A stretch of 64,000 nucleotides of DNA, taken from assembly GCA_024123915.1 (NCBI GenBank), contig CP099650.1, positions 930,001-994,000 of the forward strand, written 5' to 3'. Position 1 is the first letter of the stretch. Each line of letters begins with the position of its first letter. The position numbers and the translations under genes are program-made. This document shows positions 49,451 to 59,500 of this stretch, in pieces. The notes below the pieces were generated by a model. The model searched no databases. It had not been told where the DNA came from and was given only the letters and a program-made list of their open reading frames with translations. The stretch comes from Oxalobacteraceae bacterium OTU3CAMAD1 (GTDB lineage: Bacteria > Pseudomonadota > Gammaproteobacteria > Burkholderiales > Burkholderiaceae_D).

Positions 49451-50086
49451 ATGAAAGTTGTTGCATTCAAACGCGAATTGCAAGGTTCCGGAGCGAGCCG
49501 CCGCCTGCGCAATTCGGGCCAAACCCCAGGCATCATCTACGGCGGTACCGAAGCGCCAGTGACCATCTCGCTGGATCACAACGCGCTGTACCACGCGCTG
49601 AAAAAAGAAGCCTTCCACTCGTCGATCCTGGATCTGGAAATCGACGGCAAGACCCAGCAAGTGCTGCTGCGCGACTTCCAAGTCCACGCGTTCAAGCAAC
49701 TGGTTCTGCACGCTGACTTCCAGCGCGTCGACGCATCGAAAAAAGTGCACATGAAAGTCGCTCTGCACTTCGCCAACGCCGACATCTCGCCAGCGGTCAA
49801 ACTGCACGGCGCGACCATCAGCCACGTCGCCAACGAAATCGAAGTGTCGTGCCTGCCAAAAGACCTGCCAGAGTTCATCACCGTCGACCTGACCAACATC
49901 GACGTCGGCAGCTCGCTGCACATCGACGAACTGACGCTGCCAGCAGGTGTTACCGCTGTTGCCGCCGGCACCAACCTGACCATCGCCACCGCTTCGGTGC
50001 CGCCAGGTCACGTGTCGGCCGAAGCTGACGCCGCTGAAGCCGCTCCAGCAGCCGATGCCAAGCCAGCCGCTAAAGCCAAGAAGTAA
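49451..50086 (+). CDS. rplY: 50S ribosomal protein L25/general stress protein Ctc
   Basis: This L25 protein binds 5S rRNA. The 211-residue form has the N-terminal L25 domain ([20 protein letters not shown]) and the C-terminal TL5/Ctc domain, ending in an Ala/Lys-rich tail ([15 protein letters not shown]). GGAG lies before the ATG at 49451. Placement between prs and pth is conserved. A clear terminator follows. Confidence 0.96.
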   Translation: MKVVAFKRELQGSGASRRLRNSGQTPGIIYGGTEAPVTISLDHNALYHALKKEAFHSSILDLEIDGKTQQVLLRDFQVHAFKQLVLHADFQRVDASKKVHMKVALHFANADISPAVKLHGATISHVANEIEVSCLPKDLPEFITVDLTNIDVGSSLHIDELTLPAGVTAVAAGTNLTIATASVPPGHVSAEADAAEAAPAADAKPAAKAKK

Positions 50087-50121
50087 TATTGAACGCCGCA
50101 GCGATGCGGCGGCAATGAAGG

Positions 50122-50157
50122 ACCCCCGCTAGCCCCAGGCCGTCGGGGGTTTTTTTT
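50122..50157 (+). terminator. Rho-independent terminator after rplY
   Basis: ACCCCCG (50122-50128) pairs with CGGGGGT (50144-50150), followed by a run of eight Ts. A typical strong terminator. Confidence 0.93.
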
Positions 50158-50197
50158 CGTTTGACCGATAATATCGTTTTCCTTGATTGAGCATCCC

Positions 50198-50779
50198 ATG
50201 CCCATACGCCTCATCGTCGGCCTCGGCAATCCCGGCGCCGAATACGAACAAACCCGCCACAACGCCGGCTTCTGGCTGGTCGACAACCTCGCCAACGACG
50301 TCGGCGCCCGCCTGCAGCGCGAGACCAAGTACAACGCGCTGATGGCCAAGGCCTCGATCGCCGGCCACGAGGTGTATCTGCTGGAACCGCAGACGTATAT
50401 GAACCGCTCCGGACAATCGGTCGGCGGCCTGTGCCGCTTCTTCAAGATCAACCCGGACGAGGTGCTGGTCGTGCACGACGAGCTCGATCTAATGCCCGGC
50501 ATCGCGCGCCTGAAAAAGGGCGGCTCGTCGGGCGGCCACAACGGCCTGAAGGACATCACCGCCGCGCTCGGCACGCAGGATTACTGGCGGCTGCGCCTGG
50601 GCATCGGCCATCCGCGCACGCTCAGCCTGCAACAGCAGGTGGCGGACTTCGTGCTGCACCGGCCGCGCCGCGAGGACCAGGACCTGATCGAGCAGGCCAT
50701 CGAGAAATCGCTGCAGGTCATGCCGCTGATCGTCGAGGGCAAATTCGAGGCCGCGACGATGAAACTGCATACAGTCTAA
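50198..50779 (+). CDS. pth: Peptidyl-tRNA hydrolase
   Basis: Pth recycles peptidyl-tRNA released from stalled ribosomes. The 193-residue enzyme begins [24 protein letters not shown], with catalytic His in QTRHNAGF. Other signatures are [23 protein letters not shown] and [13 protein letters not shown]. The ATG at 50198 was chosen over an in-frame TTG at 50183. It has its own start after the rplY terminator. Confidence 0.97.
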   Translation: MPIRLIVGLGNPGAEYEQTRHNAGFWLVDNLANDVGARLQRETKYNALMAKASIAGHEVYLLEPQTYMNRSGQSVGGLCRFFKINPDEVLVVHDELDLMPGIARLKKGGSSGGHNGLKDITAALGTQDYWRLRLGIGHPRTLSLQQQVADFVLHRPRREDQDLIEQAIEKSLQVMPLIVEGKFEAATMKLHTV

Positions 50780-50846
50780 AGCCGGCGCGTCGATGGTATG
50801 CTGAGGGAACTATTTCCCTCAGCCCTCAACATCAAGGACACCATCA

Positions 50847-52148
50847 ATGAAGCGCTTGCCGATCGCCGCACTCGTAACATCTTTATTGTTGGCCGCCTCG
50901 GCCCAAGCGCAAGACGCCAGCGCCGTCGCCAAGCAGATCGACGGCATGTATCCCAAGCTCGACGTCATCTACAAGGACTTGCACGCGCATCCCGAAGTGG
51001 CCTTCCAGGAAGTCCGCACGGCCGCCAAGCTGGCCGCCGAGATGCGCGCCATCGGTTTCGAGGTCACCGAGAAGGTCGGCAAGACCGGCATTGTCGCCCT
51101 CTACAAGAACGGCGCCGGCCCGACGGTGCTGGTGCGCACCGAGATGGACGGCCTGCCGATGGAGGAGAAATCCGGCTTCGCCTACGCCAGCAAGGCCCAC
51201 GCCACGCTCGATGGCAAGGACACGATGGTCGCCCACAGCTGCGGCCACGACGTCCACATGACGGCCTGGCTGGGCGCCGCGCGCACCCTGGTGGCGATGA
51301 AATCGCAATGGAAGGGCACGCTGATGTTCATCGGCCAGCCGGCCGAGGAGATCGTCGCCGGCGCCAAGGCCATGCTCGACGACGGCCTGTTCAAGCGTTT
51401 CCCGAAACCGGACTACGCCTTCGCCTTGCACTCGTGGCCGCTGGCCTACGGCACCATCGGCTACAACAGCGGCCCGGTGTCCTCGAACTCGGACGCGATC
51501 GAAATCACCTTCAAGGGGCGCGGCGGCCACGGCTCGGCGCCGGACAAGGCGCTCGACCCGATCACCATCGCCGCGCGCTTCGTGGTCGACGTGCAAACGG
51601 TCATCAGCCGCGAAAAAGATCCGAAGGAATTCGGCGTGGTCACGATAGGCGCCATCAACGGCGGCAGCGTCGGCAATATCATCCCGGATTCGGTCAAGGT
51701 GCGCGGCACCATCCGCACCTACAACCCGGCCGTGCGGACCAAGATCCTGGCCGGCGTGCGCCGCGTCGCCAACGCCTCGGCCGCGATGGCGGACGCGCCG
51801 GCGCCCGACGTCGAGCTGATCACCGGCGGCGCTGCCATCGTCAACAACGACGCGCTGGTCACGCGCACCGAGGGCGTGCTCAAGCAAGCGTTCGGCGATA
51901 CAAACGTCTCGCGCATGCCGGCCATGACGGCCAGCGAGGACTTCTCGGTCTACGCCAACGAAGGCATCCCGTCGATGTTCTTCTTCACCGGCGTCTACGA
52001 TCCCAAAGCGGTGGCCGAGGCGGACAAGCCGGGCGGCAAGCCGATCGCCTTCAACCACTCCCCGTACTACGCGCCGGTGCCGGAACCGTCGATCAAAACG
52101 GCGGCCCAGGCGATGACGCTGGCGGTGCTCAACGTGATGTCCAAGTAA
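50847..52148 (+). CDS. M20-family amidohydrolase/peptidase, exported
   Basis: This 433-residue protein has a clear signal peptide (cleavage near ASAQAQ) and belongs to the M20 zinc hydrolases of the amidohydrolase type (hippurate hydrolase, N-acyl amino acid deacylase). Metal-site motifs are visible as HAHPEVAFQE, the CGHDVHM segment, QPAEE and, near the end, MTASEDFSVYA and FNHSPYY. The GRGGHGSAPDKALDP loop belongs to the dimer lid domain. It should act in the periplasm on an N-acylated amino acid or peptide; the substrate cannot be named. A second exported hydrolase is convergent with it. Confidence 0.87.
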   Translation: MKRLPIAALVTSLLLAASAQAQDASAVAKQIDGMYPKLDVIYKDLHAHPEVAFQEVRTAAKLAAEMRAIGFEVTEKVGKTGIVALYKNGAGPTVLVRTEMDGLPMEEKSGFAYASKAHATLDGKDTMVAHSCGHDVHMTAWLGAARTLVAMKSQWKGTLMFIGQPAEEIVAGAKAMLDDGLFKRFPKPDYAFALHSWPLAYGTIGYNSGPVSSNSDAIEITFKGRGGHGSAPDKALDPITIAARFVVDVQTVISREKDPKEFGVVTIGAINGGSVGNIIPDSVKVRGTIRTYNPAVRTKILAGVRRVANASAAMADAPAPDVELITGGAAIVNNDALVTRTEGVLKQAFGDTNVSRMPAMTASEDFSVYANEGIPSMFFFTGVYDPKAVAEADKPGGKPIAFNHSPYYAPVPEPSIKTAAQAMTLAVLNVMSK

Positions 52149-52172
52149 ATCCGAATGCGCCGCAAGACGTAA

Positions 52173-54002
52173 TTACTTGCTGGCGGCGATCCATTTGTCC
52201 ACGCGTGCCTCCAGGATCGGCAACGGCAAGGTGCCGTCGCCGATCACCACCTGGTGGAATTTCTGGTAGCTGAACTTGTCGCCCAGCGCCGCCTGCGCCC
52301 GCGCGCGCAGCTCCAGGATTTTCAGCGAGCCGATCTTGTAGCTCAGCGCCTGCGCCGGCCACACCATGTAGCGCTCGATCTGGTTCTTCGCGCGCGCCTC
52401 GCTCCAGCCCAGCGTATCGCCCAGATAGGTGATTGCCTGCTCGCGGCTCCAGCCCTTGGCGTGCATGCCGGTGTCGACCACCAGGCGCGCGGCGCGCAGC
52501 ATTTCCGCGTTCAGGTGGCCGTAGTAGGCCACCGGATCGTCATACAGGCCCAGCTCGCGGCCCAGGGTTTCCGAATACAAGGCCCAGCCTTCGGTATAGG
52601 CCGCGCTGTTGGGATTCTCGGTGCTGAACTTGCGGAAGTCCGGCAGGTCCAACTCCTTGAGCAGCGCGCCGTGCAGGTGGTGGCCCGGCACGCCCTCGTG
52701 CAAGAACAGGCTGACCATGTCGACCCGGCTGTACTGTTTGGCGTCGTTGACCACCGGCCAGAACACGCCCGGATGTGAGCCGTCCGCCGCCGGCGGCGTG
52801 TAGTGGTCGGAGGCGGTCGCGCGCGTCAGTTCCGGTTCCAGATGCAGCTCCATCTTCCCCTTCGGGATCAGGCTGAAGTAGGCCGGCAGCTTCGCCTGCA
52901 CCGTCGCGTAGAGCGCGCGGTAGGCGTCCAGCACCTGCTCGTCGGTGGTGAAGATCTTGAACTTCTGTTGCCCCGCCATCCATTGCGGCAGCTGTTTCTC
53001 CGGGCCGTCGTAGCCCAGCTTCGGCCCCAGCGCCGTCAATTGCTGCTGGATGCGCGCCACCTCCTTCAGGCCCAGTGCGTGCACCGCGTCCGGCGTCAGC
53101 GGCAGGTTGGTGCTGTCCTTGATGCGGGCCGCGTACCAGGCGGCGCCGTTGGGCAGGGCGCTCCAGCCGGTGCTGGCGCGGCTGGCCGGCAGGTATTCGT
53201 TTTGCAGGAAGTCCACCAGGCGGGTCAGCGCCGGGGCGATTTTGGTGTCGACCGTGTTCAGGTAGGCCGCCGTCAGCCGCTGCTTGTCGGCGGCGGAGAA
53301 CTGCGCGGGCAGGCGCGTGATCGGCGAATAGTAGACGCTCGTCTCCGGCGTGGCCGCGCGCAGGTTCTGGAACTGCGGCAGCATCGCCACCGTGATCGCC
53401 TTCGGCTGCACGACGCCGGCGCGGATGCCTTGCTTCATGTTGACGATGGCCTGGTCTATCCACGCAGGCAACTGCTTCAGGCGGCTCAGGTAGGCCTGAT
53501 ACTGGACGACCGTGCCCAGCGGCTGCGAGCCGGTGCCGTCGGCGTAATTGGCCAGGGTGCTGGGGACATTGTCGAACTGGTTGAGCGGCAGCAGATGTTC
53601 CGGGAAGGACTCCAGCTGCATGGCGTTATTGAGTTCGTAGGACAGCAGATCGTAGGTGAGCTGGTCCGACTCGCCCAGTTGGTCGCGCCGCACGGCCATC
53701 AACTGTTTTTGCATCTGGCGGTACTGCGTGAACTGGGCGGCGCGCACGGCGGGGGAAATGGCCAGGCCGAGCTGATCGTTGTAGCGGCTGTCGCCGTTGG
53801 CGGTGGCAAACAGCAACGGATCGAATTTGCAGCGCGCCGTGTGGAACGCAGCCGCCAGTTTCGCCAGTTGTTTCTGCGCCTGGCTGGCCTGGGCGGTGGA
53901 GGTCTGCGCGGCCTGGGCCGGCAACATGCCGGCGCTGGCGAAAAGGAGGGTGGCGGTCAGTACCGAAGTCCGCAGCGAGGCGCGGCAGCGAGTGTGGGGC
54001 AT
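52173..54002 (-). CDS. DUF885 family exported protein, putative metallopeptidase
   Basis: This 609-residue protein has a signal peptide ending near PAQA. The DUF885 family is thought to consist of zinc peptidases; here the motif LFLHEGVPGHHLHG supplies HExxxHH, and YTEGWALYSETL a downstream Glu. Many helices make up the rest. The ATG at 54002 (MPHTR) has AGGA at seven bases; an ATG at 54008 is also possible. It is convergent with the M20 gene, 24 bp apart. Substrate unknown. Confidence 0.85.
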   Translation of the reverse strand: MPHTRCRASLRTSVLTATLLFASAGMLPAQAAQTSTAQASQAQKQLAKLAAAFHTARCKFDPLLFATANGDSRYNDQLGLAISPAVRAAQFTQYRQMQKQLMAVRRDQLGESDQLTYDLLSYELNNAMQLESFPEHLLPLNQFDNVPSTLANYADGTGSQPLGTVVQYQAYLSRLKQLPAWIDQAIVNMKQGIRAGVVQPKAITVAMLPQFQNLRAATPETSVYYSPITRLPAQFSAADKQRLTAAYLNTVDTKIAPALTRLVDFLQNEYLPASRASTGWSALPNGAAWYAARIKDSTNLPLTPDAVHALGLKEVARIQQQLTALGPKLGYDGPEKQLPQWMAGQQKFKIFTTDEQVLDAYRALYATVQAKLPAYFSLIPKGKMELHLEPELTRATASDHYTPPAADGSHPGVFWPVVNDAKQYSRVDMVSLFLHEGVPGHHLHGALLKELDLPDFRKFSTENPNSAAYTEGWALYSETLGRELGLYDDPVAYYGHLNAEMLRAARLVVDTGMHAKGWSREQAITYLGDTLGWSEARAKNQIERYMVWPAQALSYKIGSLKILELRARAQAALGDKFSYQKFHQVVIGDGTLPLPILEARVDKWIAASK

Positions 54003-54122
54003 GGACATTTCCTGGTAAGCAGATAAGCCGCCCATCGGGCGGCTTATCTTGACGTCGACAATTGTTCGCCAGGAAGTCTAGCACTAAACAATCATCAGGA
54101 AATCGCCCGCCTGCCTGCAGGC

Positions 54123-54785
54123 TTAGTTCGAACGCAGGCCGCCGTCGACCACGCGCACATCGTCGCCCTGGTGCCACGATGGCTGCTCGGTTTGGTGGAA
54201 CTTGCGCACCGAACCATCGTTCATGCGGACCACAATGTCGTAGCTCTTGCTGGCCTTGACCTTACCTTCGATCTGGTTGCCGGCAACCGCGCCGCCGATG
54301 GCGCCGGCCACGGTGGCCAGTTTGCGGCCGTTGCCGCCGCCGACCTGGTTACCCAGCAGGCCGCCGACCAGCGCGCCGCCCACCGCGCCCACGCCGCTGC
54401 CTTCGGCGCGGGTTTCGATTTCGTTGACGGCTTCGATCACGCCGCAGTTGTTGCAGACCGCCGGCGCGCTCTTGACCGGGGTGTGCTTGACGACAGGGGG
54501 CTTGTCGCGCACGGCTTCGCGGACCGGCTCACGGGCTGGCTCGCGCACCGGCTCGCGGACTTGTTCACGGACCGGTTCGCGCACCTGGTCGCGGCTTGGC
54601 GTGGCCGGCGCGGTTTGCTCGACCAGCGGCTGGCCGTTGGGCGCCAGCGACGGGTCCTGATTCTGGGAATTGGAGGAAGGCAGCCAGCCCATGATGGCGG
54701 CGACGCCGACGCCACTGACCAGCACAACGGCGGCTGCGGCGGCCATGATCATCGGATGCAGCTTGGAATTGGATGTGTTGTTCAT
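54123..54785 (-). CDS. Glycine-zipper 2TM envelope protein
   Basis: This 220-residue protein has a membrane segment near residues 13-33, a Pro/Arg-rich linker with REPVREQV-type repeats (seven units, about 75-105) and a glycine-zipper domain typical of the SlyB/Rick_17kDa group (GAVGGALVGGLLGNQVGGGN ... GAIGGAVAGNQIEGK). The C-terminal part (YDIVVRMNDGSVRKFHQ) is a small beta domain common in this family. AAAGGTAG precedes the ATG. It probably stabilises the envelope. The repeat arginines are unusual. Confidence 0.85.
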   Translation of the reverse strand: MNNTSNSKLHPMIMAAAAAVVLVSGVGVAAIMGWLPSSNSQNQDPSLAPNGQPLVEQTAPATPSRDQVREPVREQVREPVREPAREPVREAVRDKPPVVKHTPVKSAPAVCNNCGVIEAVNEIETRAEGSGVGAVGGALVGGLLGNQVGGGNGRKLATVAGAIGGAVAGNQIEGKVKASKSYDIVVRMNDGSVRKFHQTEQPSWHQGDDVRVVDGGLRSN

Positions 54786-55062
54786 TTTTCTACCTTTTAT
54801 GTATTGAGTGGCTTGTTTGACTACAAGCAACTAACGCGCTGAGCGAGAATCCGACTGACGCAGATTTCGTATCAAATGTAAGCAATTGTTCCTGAACGGC
54901 ATGAAGGGGCCGGGCTTTCGCCTGTTTTTTTGATGACTGGGGGCGGGGGAGGTACAATTGATCCTTGAACGCTTTAAATAGCAGGAATATTCAGAAAACG
55001 CCCGCGTCGGCCGTTTTTCACCAGCCGCTCGCCGGCAACATTTGATTATTAAAAGGTTTTCC

Positions 55063-56154
55063 ATGAGTCTCCAATGCGGCATCGTCGGCCTGCCCAACGT
55101 CGGCAAGTCCACCCTCTTCAACGCCCTGACCAAGGCCGGCATCCCGGCTGAAAACTATCCGTTCTGCACCATCGAGCCCAACGTCGGCGTGGTCGAGGTG
55201 CCGGACCCGCGCATGGCCGCGCTGGCCGCCATCGTCAAGCCGGAGCGCATGGTCAACGCCATCGTCGAATTCGTCGACATCGCCGGCCTGGTGGCCGGCG
55301 CGTCGCAGGGCGAGGGCCTGGGCAACCAGTTCCTGTCGCACATCCGCGAAACCGACGCCATCGTCAACGTCGTGCGCTGCTTCGAGGACGACAACGTGAT
55401 CCACGTGTCCGGCAAGGTCAGCCCGCTGGACGACATCGAAGTGATCCAGACCGAGCTGGCGCTGGCCGACCTGGGCACCGTGGAAAAAGCCATCCATCGC
55501 GAAAACAAGAAAGCCCGCTCCGGCGACAAGGACGCGGCCAAGCTGCTGGCCATCATGGAGCGCATCGTGCCGCACCTGAACGAAGCCAAGCCGGTGCGCG
55601 CCATGGGCCTGGACGCCGACGAGATGGCCCTGATCAAGCCGCTGTGCCTGATCACCGCCAAGCCGGCCATGTATGTCGCCAACGTCTCCGACACCGGCTT
55701 CAAGAACAACCCGCTGCTCGACCAGCTGACCGCCTACGCCGCCACCCAGAATGCGCCGATCGTCGCCATCTGCGCCTCGATCGAAGCCGAGATCGCCGAT
55801 CTGGAAGACGCCGACAAGACCGAATTCCTGAACGACATGGGCATGGAAGAGCCGGGCCTGGACCGCCTGATCCGCGCCGCCTACAAGCTGCTGGGCCTGC
55901 AGACCTACTTCACCGCCGGCGTCAAGGAAGTGCGCGCCTGGACCATCCACATCGGCGACACCGCGCCGCAGGCGGCCGGCGTCATCCACACCGACTTCGA
56001 ACGCGGCTTCATCCGCGCGCAAACCATCGCCTACGATGACTACATCCAGTACAAGGGCGAGGGCGGCGCCAAGGAGGCGGGCAAGATGCGCGCCGAGGGC
56101 AAGGAATACGTGGTCAAGGATGGCGACGTGCTGAACTTCCTGTTCAACGTCTAA
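55063..56154 (+). CDS. ychF: Redox-regulated ATPase YchF (Obg family)
   Basis: YchF is a cytoplasmic Obg-like ATPase of 363 residues linked to translation and oxidative stress. The P-loop is GLPNVGKST (residues 8-16) and switch II is [11 protein letters not shown]. The NxxE base motif typical of YchF (VANVSD) is present, and the C-terminal TGS-like domain ends in [16 protein letters not shown] precedes the ATG. The hairpin terminator follows about 50 bases after the stop, and the integrated island begins directly beyond. Confidence 0.96.
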   Translation: MSLQCGIVGLPNVGKSTLFNALTKAGIPAENYPFCTIEPNVGVVEVPDPRMAALAAIVKPERMVNAIVEFVDIAGLVAGASQGEGLGNQFLSHIRETDAIVNVVRCFEDDNVIHVSGKVSPLDDIEVIQTELALADLGTVEKAIHRENKKARSGDKDAAKLLAIMERIVPHLNEAKPVRAMGLDADEMALIKPLCLITAKPAMYVANVSDTGFKNNPLLDQLTAYAATQNAPIVAICASIEAEIADLEDADKTEFLNDMGMEEPGLDRLIRAAYKLLGLQTYFTAGVKEVRAWTIHIGDTAPQAAGVIHTDFERGFIRAQTIAYDDYIQYKGEGGAKEAGKMRAEGKEYVVKDGDVLNFLFNV

Positions 56155-56205
56155 GCGCGAACTATTAGATCACCGCATTTCATGCCACATCAGAAATGCA
56201 AGGAG

Positions 56206-56235
56206 GCCCCGCTAATGCGGGGCTTCTTCGTTTTA
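56206..56235 (+). terminator. Terminator after ychF
   Basis: GCCCCGC (56206-56212), loop TAAT, GCGGGGC (56217-56223), followed by TTCTTCGTTTT. It closes the ychF transcript and marks the end of the core region before the island. Confidence 0.88.
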
Positions 56236-56238
56236 GGT

Positions 56239-56325
56239 CATCTCATGTTGTCTCTTTGCATCTCATTCATTACCGGGTACGATGCCGGGTATCGGATCGA
56301 GAGCGTGCCAAAATTAACCGGGTAC
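56239..56325. promoter_or_regulatory. Short repeats before the integrase, possible attachment/recombinase arm region
   Basis: ACCGGGTAC occurs at 56272-56280 and 56317-56325, with a variant GCCGGGTAT at 56284-56292. CATCTCAT occurs at 56239-56246 and 56259-56266. These clustered direct repeats between the ychF terminator and the integrase start look like recombinase arm-binding or regulatory sites, and attL may lie here. No matching attR can be seen, because the far end of the island is outside the window. Confidence 0.4.
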
Positions 56326-56345
56326 GCATCGTCATAGGAGAAACG

Positions 56346-57611
56346 ATGCTGAATGATCGGGAATGCAAGAGCGCGAAACGGCAGGAAAAGCCATACAAGC
56401 TATCTGACGGAAATGGCCTTTATTTAGAGATCAAGCCGAATGGAGTGAAAGCGTGGCGCTACCGTTTTGAGTTACGTCAGGGTGGTGCTATCAAAGAAAG
56501 CGTGTTTGTCATCGGCACGTATGCGTCGGCACCATCTGCTGAGACAGTTGATCAGGCCGCCGCTAGGCGTGGTGGGGGAGTGTTTACGCTGGCCGAAGCA
56601 CGGGAGGAGCGAGTGAAAGCTCGTGCGTTGGTGAAGCAGGGTATTAACCCCGCTCATAATCGCCAATTGGAACGTTTAAAGCGAGAGCAAGCTAGCGCCA
56701 CCACTTTTGAAGTCGTGGCCAAAGAATGGCTGGCGCTGAAGGACTGGGAGGATGTGACCAAGAAGCGGCGATTGGACATGCTGACGCGGGTAGTGTTCCC
56801 TAAAATTGGAGCCTTGCCGGTTTCGCTAGTGACTTCTGTTCATGTGCTGGATGTGCTGACCAATGCATCAAAGCAGAATGGGCTAACCGTGGCAGCGGAG
56901 GCGAAGCGCAGTATGTCGAGCGTATTTGAGCTCGCCGTTTCGACGCTGCGTGCTACGGCTGATCCGGTCTATCCAGTTCGTAAGGCACTACCACCAAATA
57001 AGACTCAACATAAGCGCGCGCTAACTACCTACGAGATCGGCGAGCTGTTGCGTGATGTAGCCAGCCACGGCGGCCGACATGAGACGCTGACGGCGTTCCG
57101 ATTGATGTGGTGGACACTTTGCCGCCCAAGTGAGGCTGCGGAAGCTCGATGGGGCGAGTTCGACTTGGATGCCGCACTTTGGCACATTCCAGCTGAACGG
57201 ATGAAAAAGCGCGAAGCGCATGTGATTCCTCTTCCTCCGCAAGCTGTCTGCGCGCTGAAAGCGTTGCAAGCGATTACAGGACGGTATGAGCACGTTTTTC
57301 CAGGACGGGATAACAGAGAGGGGCCAATGGCTGTGGCGTCCTTCCGGCAAATGTTGAATTCATTGGGTTGGGCTGGGAAATATAGCCCTCACGCCACTAG
57401 GACAACCGGCAGCACGAGACTGAATGAATTGGGCTACCGGTCTGACTGGATCGAGCGTCAGCTGGCTCACATCGAACCTAATGCAGTACGGCGAACCTAC
57501 AATCACGCAAATTATCTTGTCGATCGAGCAGCGATGATGATGGATTGGGCAAACCTACTGGATGTTTGGACTTGCGGCGCCGATGTCGTACCAATAAAGA
57601 AAACCGCGTAA
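56346..57611 (+). CDS. Tyrosine recombinase (P4-type integrase, DUF4102 N-terminus)
   Basis: This 421-residue integrase catalyses site-specific insertion and excision of the island. The N-terminal arm-binding domain begins MLNDRECKSAKRQEKPYKLSD, as in P4-like integrases. The catalytic residues are visible: Arg260 (TLCRPSEAAE), His349 and Arg352 (SPHATRTTG), His375 (QLAHIE) and Tyr385 (RRTYNHANY). The ATG at 56346 gives the family start. P4-type integrases usually target tRNA ends, but the nearest tRNA is 8 kb away; here the site seems to be the intergenic region after ychF. Codon use is clearly less GC-rich than in ychF. Confidence 0.93.
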   Translation: MLNDRECKSAKRQEKPYKLSDGNGLYLEIKPNGVKAWRYRFELRQGGAIKESVFVIGTYASAPSAETVDQAAARRGGGVFTLAEAREERVKARALVKQGINPAHNRQLERLKREQASATTFEVVAKEWLALKDWEDVTKKRRLDMLTRVVFPKIGALPVSLVTSVHVLDVLTNASKQNGLTVAAEAKRSMSSVFELAVSTLRATADPVYPVRKALPPNKTQHKRALTTYEIGELLRDVASHGGRHETLTAFRLMWWTLCRPSEAAEARWGEFDLDAALWHIPAERMKKREAHVIPLPPQAVCALKALQAITGRYEHVFPGRDNREGPMAVASFRQMLNSLGWAGKYSPHATRTTGSTRLNELGYRSDWIERQLAHIEPNAVRRTYNHANYLVDRAAMMMDWANLLDVWTCGADVVPIKKTA

Positions 57612-57716
57612 TTATCTACATGGCTGTCGTGCGAGTCGGATGGTCTCGGCAAAGGCGACATCTAGGCTACCGTCTTGACCACGGTCACGTTGACTAGTGC
57701 AGTGACCAAAAAGAGT

Positions 57717-58598
57717 ATGAAAAAATTATCTGCGTTTAAAGAATTTGTGTCCATTCAGGAAGCGGCGAACAACCTGTCCCTCGCCATGAACGAGACAGTT
57801 ACAGAATCTGATGTATATAGGTTGGCGCTGGATGGATACCTAAAGCTATCCGCGTATCTGGTCAACGATACCCCAGCAATAGAGGGGCAATTTGTTGATC
57901 TTGATGAAGGACAATCTCAGCACCTTCCCCCTGACTTGGTATTAGACGAGCGCTATTTTTGCGTACGAAAATCTGTGAGGACAATACGAGGAATTTGGGA
58001 TTTACCCCTGATTGGAAATGAAAAATTTGATATCGAACACAAATATCAGACACTTACCTCAGGTCCACACGTTACGTTGATATCCCGAATCGGTGCGCTA
58101 GTCGAGGCACCAGATGGAAAAATATTTCAGTTGTTGGAAAAACGTGATTCGAGCGCTACCTCGTCCACGAACCCCATGACGCTAGAGGAATATGTCGCTT
58201 CTGACCAATTTCAAATTGATGATGCCATCTGGGCTATTAGAAAAACTGAGAGTGAGAGGCTTAGCCAACAAGAGCGAACTCGCACAAAAAATGACCCGCT
58301 AAACTACTTTCCTGCGCCAACATTGCCTGAGGATAGTTATCTGGTCATTCGTACTCGATCCTTGGCTGATTTTCAAAGTCTTCATTGTGGAGCAAGCAAA
58401 AAAAACGAGGAATTGTCGGGCCGAGAGCGTACTTCCCTGCACAGAATTATTGCGACATTATGTGGTTTAGCGAAGCTGGACCTTACTAAACCGTCCAAGA
58501 CTGCTGCATTGATTAAACTTGAAGCCAGTCTTAAGGGTTACGATATCGGCGAAACGACAATTGAGGAGCATCTTAAGAAAGTTAGAGATGTTGCATAG
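57717..58598 (+). CDS. Island protein of unknown function with HTH-like N-terminus
   Basis: This 293-residue protein is not assigned to a named family. Its first 60 residues (FVSIQEAANNLSLAMNETVT ... DVYRLALDGYLKLSAYLVN) look like a helix-turn-helix-like module seen in proteins encoded by integrated elements next to recombinases. The middle is mixed alpha/beta, and the C-terminal part (about 235-293) is helical (RTSLHRIIATLCGLAKLDL). ATG at 57717 was chosen; upstream in-frame TTG and GTG codons exist. It lies 105 bp after the integrase on the same strand. It may be a DNA-binding regulator of the element. GC content is low. Confidence 0.55.
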   Translation: MKKLSAFKEFVSIQEAANNLSLAMNETVTESDVYRLALDGYLKLSAYLVNDTPAIEGQFVDLDEGQSQHLPPDLVLDERYFCVRKSVRTIRGIWDLPLIGNEKFDIEHKYQTLTSGPHVTLISRIGALVEAPDGKIFQLLEKRDSSATSSTNPMTLEEYVASDQFQIDDAIWAIRKTESERLSQQERTRTKNDPLNYFPAPTLPEDSYLVIRTRSLADFQSLHCGASKKNEELSGRERTSLHRIIATLCGLAKLDLTKPSKTAALIKLEASLKGYDIGETTIEEHLKKVRDVA

Positions 58599-58813
58599 GC
58601 TCACGCCGATGGCCAACATGGCTCCAGGTGTTGCGCTAATTGTGGTTGACCGTCAACCTAGATGATTGAGAGCTCTTAGGTTAGCATGATGCCAACTTCG
58701 CCCTAGGTTTAGCGCCTGGAGAAGCAGATCCAAGAAGATCTTCCCGTTTTATTTTTGAAAAATACCAGTTAGAAAGCCATCATCCCGTATAGTTATCAAA
58801 CAACAAACTCTAT

Positions 58814-59500
58814 ATGCCGTCCATGCGCCTGTACTATATGACCAGCTTTGATACCGCCACACGGTTTATCTTGCCAGAGAAGCGGATGCGGATCAGCCAG
58901 TTCGACCGCTTAAACGACCCGTTTGAGCTTATGAGTGTGCGAATGGAAGGCAAGCATGAGCGCTTTGTGTTCAAGCTTCTGCGAGAGCACTGGGTTAAAA
59001 ATCTCGGCGTGATTTGTATGGGTACGCATTGGAAAAGTCCACTCATGTGGGGGCACTACGCCGACAACCATAAGGGCGTCTGCCTTGGATTCGACGTGGC
59101 GGATGTTTGGCCAAAAAAAATGAACTATGAGCCAGACCGGTTGCAGCACTTGATCAAGATCGGCGAGCCGGTAGGTGGTCTTACGCCCGAGGCGATTGAA
59201 CAAGTATTGACCACAAAGTACCAGCACTGGGCCTATGAAGAAGAATGGCGCCTATTCTTGAATCTTAAGGACAAAGATCCTATTAACGGCGAATACTACA
59301 TAGCAGTCGGCTCTGAACTGGTACTTAGAGAGATCATTCTCGGCGCACGTTGCAAAGCGCCGGTCGGATCGTTTCGGAAATTGGTTGGGAGGATAGATCA
59401 CTCCGTGACGATCATCAAGGCTCGCCCGGCATTTGAATCATTCACTATGGTGCGACAAAAAGCCATCCCGGCTATCGTTGTCCGACCATGTGGAAAATAG
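58814..59500 (+). CDS. DUF2971 domain protein
   Basis: This 228-residue protein matches the DUF2971 pattern: an early FDRLNDPFEL, then SPLMWGHYADNHKGVCLGFD, then YEEEWRLF and LREIILGARC. The biochemical activity of the family is unknown, but its members are common in defence and mobile islands. The gene starts with ATG at 58814, or at the second ATG nine bases later. It is 215 bp after the previous gene and 525 bp before the next, so it is probably a separate unit. Low GC content agrees with acquisition together with the island. Confidence 0.72.
   Translation: MPSMRLYYMTSFDTATRFILPEKRMRISQFDRLNDPFELMSVRMEGKHERFVFKLLREHWVKNLGVICMGTHWKSPLMWGHYADNHKGVCLGFDVADVWPKKMNYEPDRLQHLIKIGEPVGGLTPEAIEQVLTTKYQHWAYEEEWRLFLNLKDKDPINGEYYIAVGSELVLREIILGARCKAPVGSFRKLVGRIDHSVTIIKARPAFESFTMVRQKAIPAIVVRPCGK

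Noticed and set aside
54480..54600. CRISPR-like or tandem DNA repeat
   Set aside because: The repetition is a coding feature (REPVREQV-type repeats in the glycine-zipper protein), not spaced identical repeats; no CRISPR array is seen anywhere in the window.
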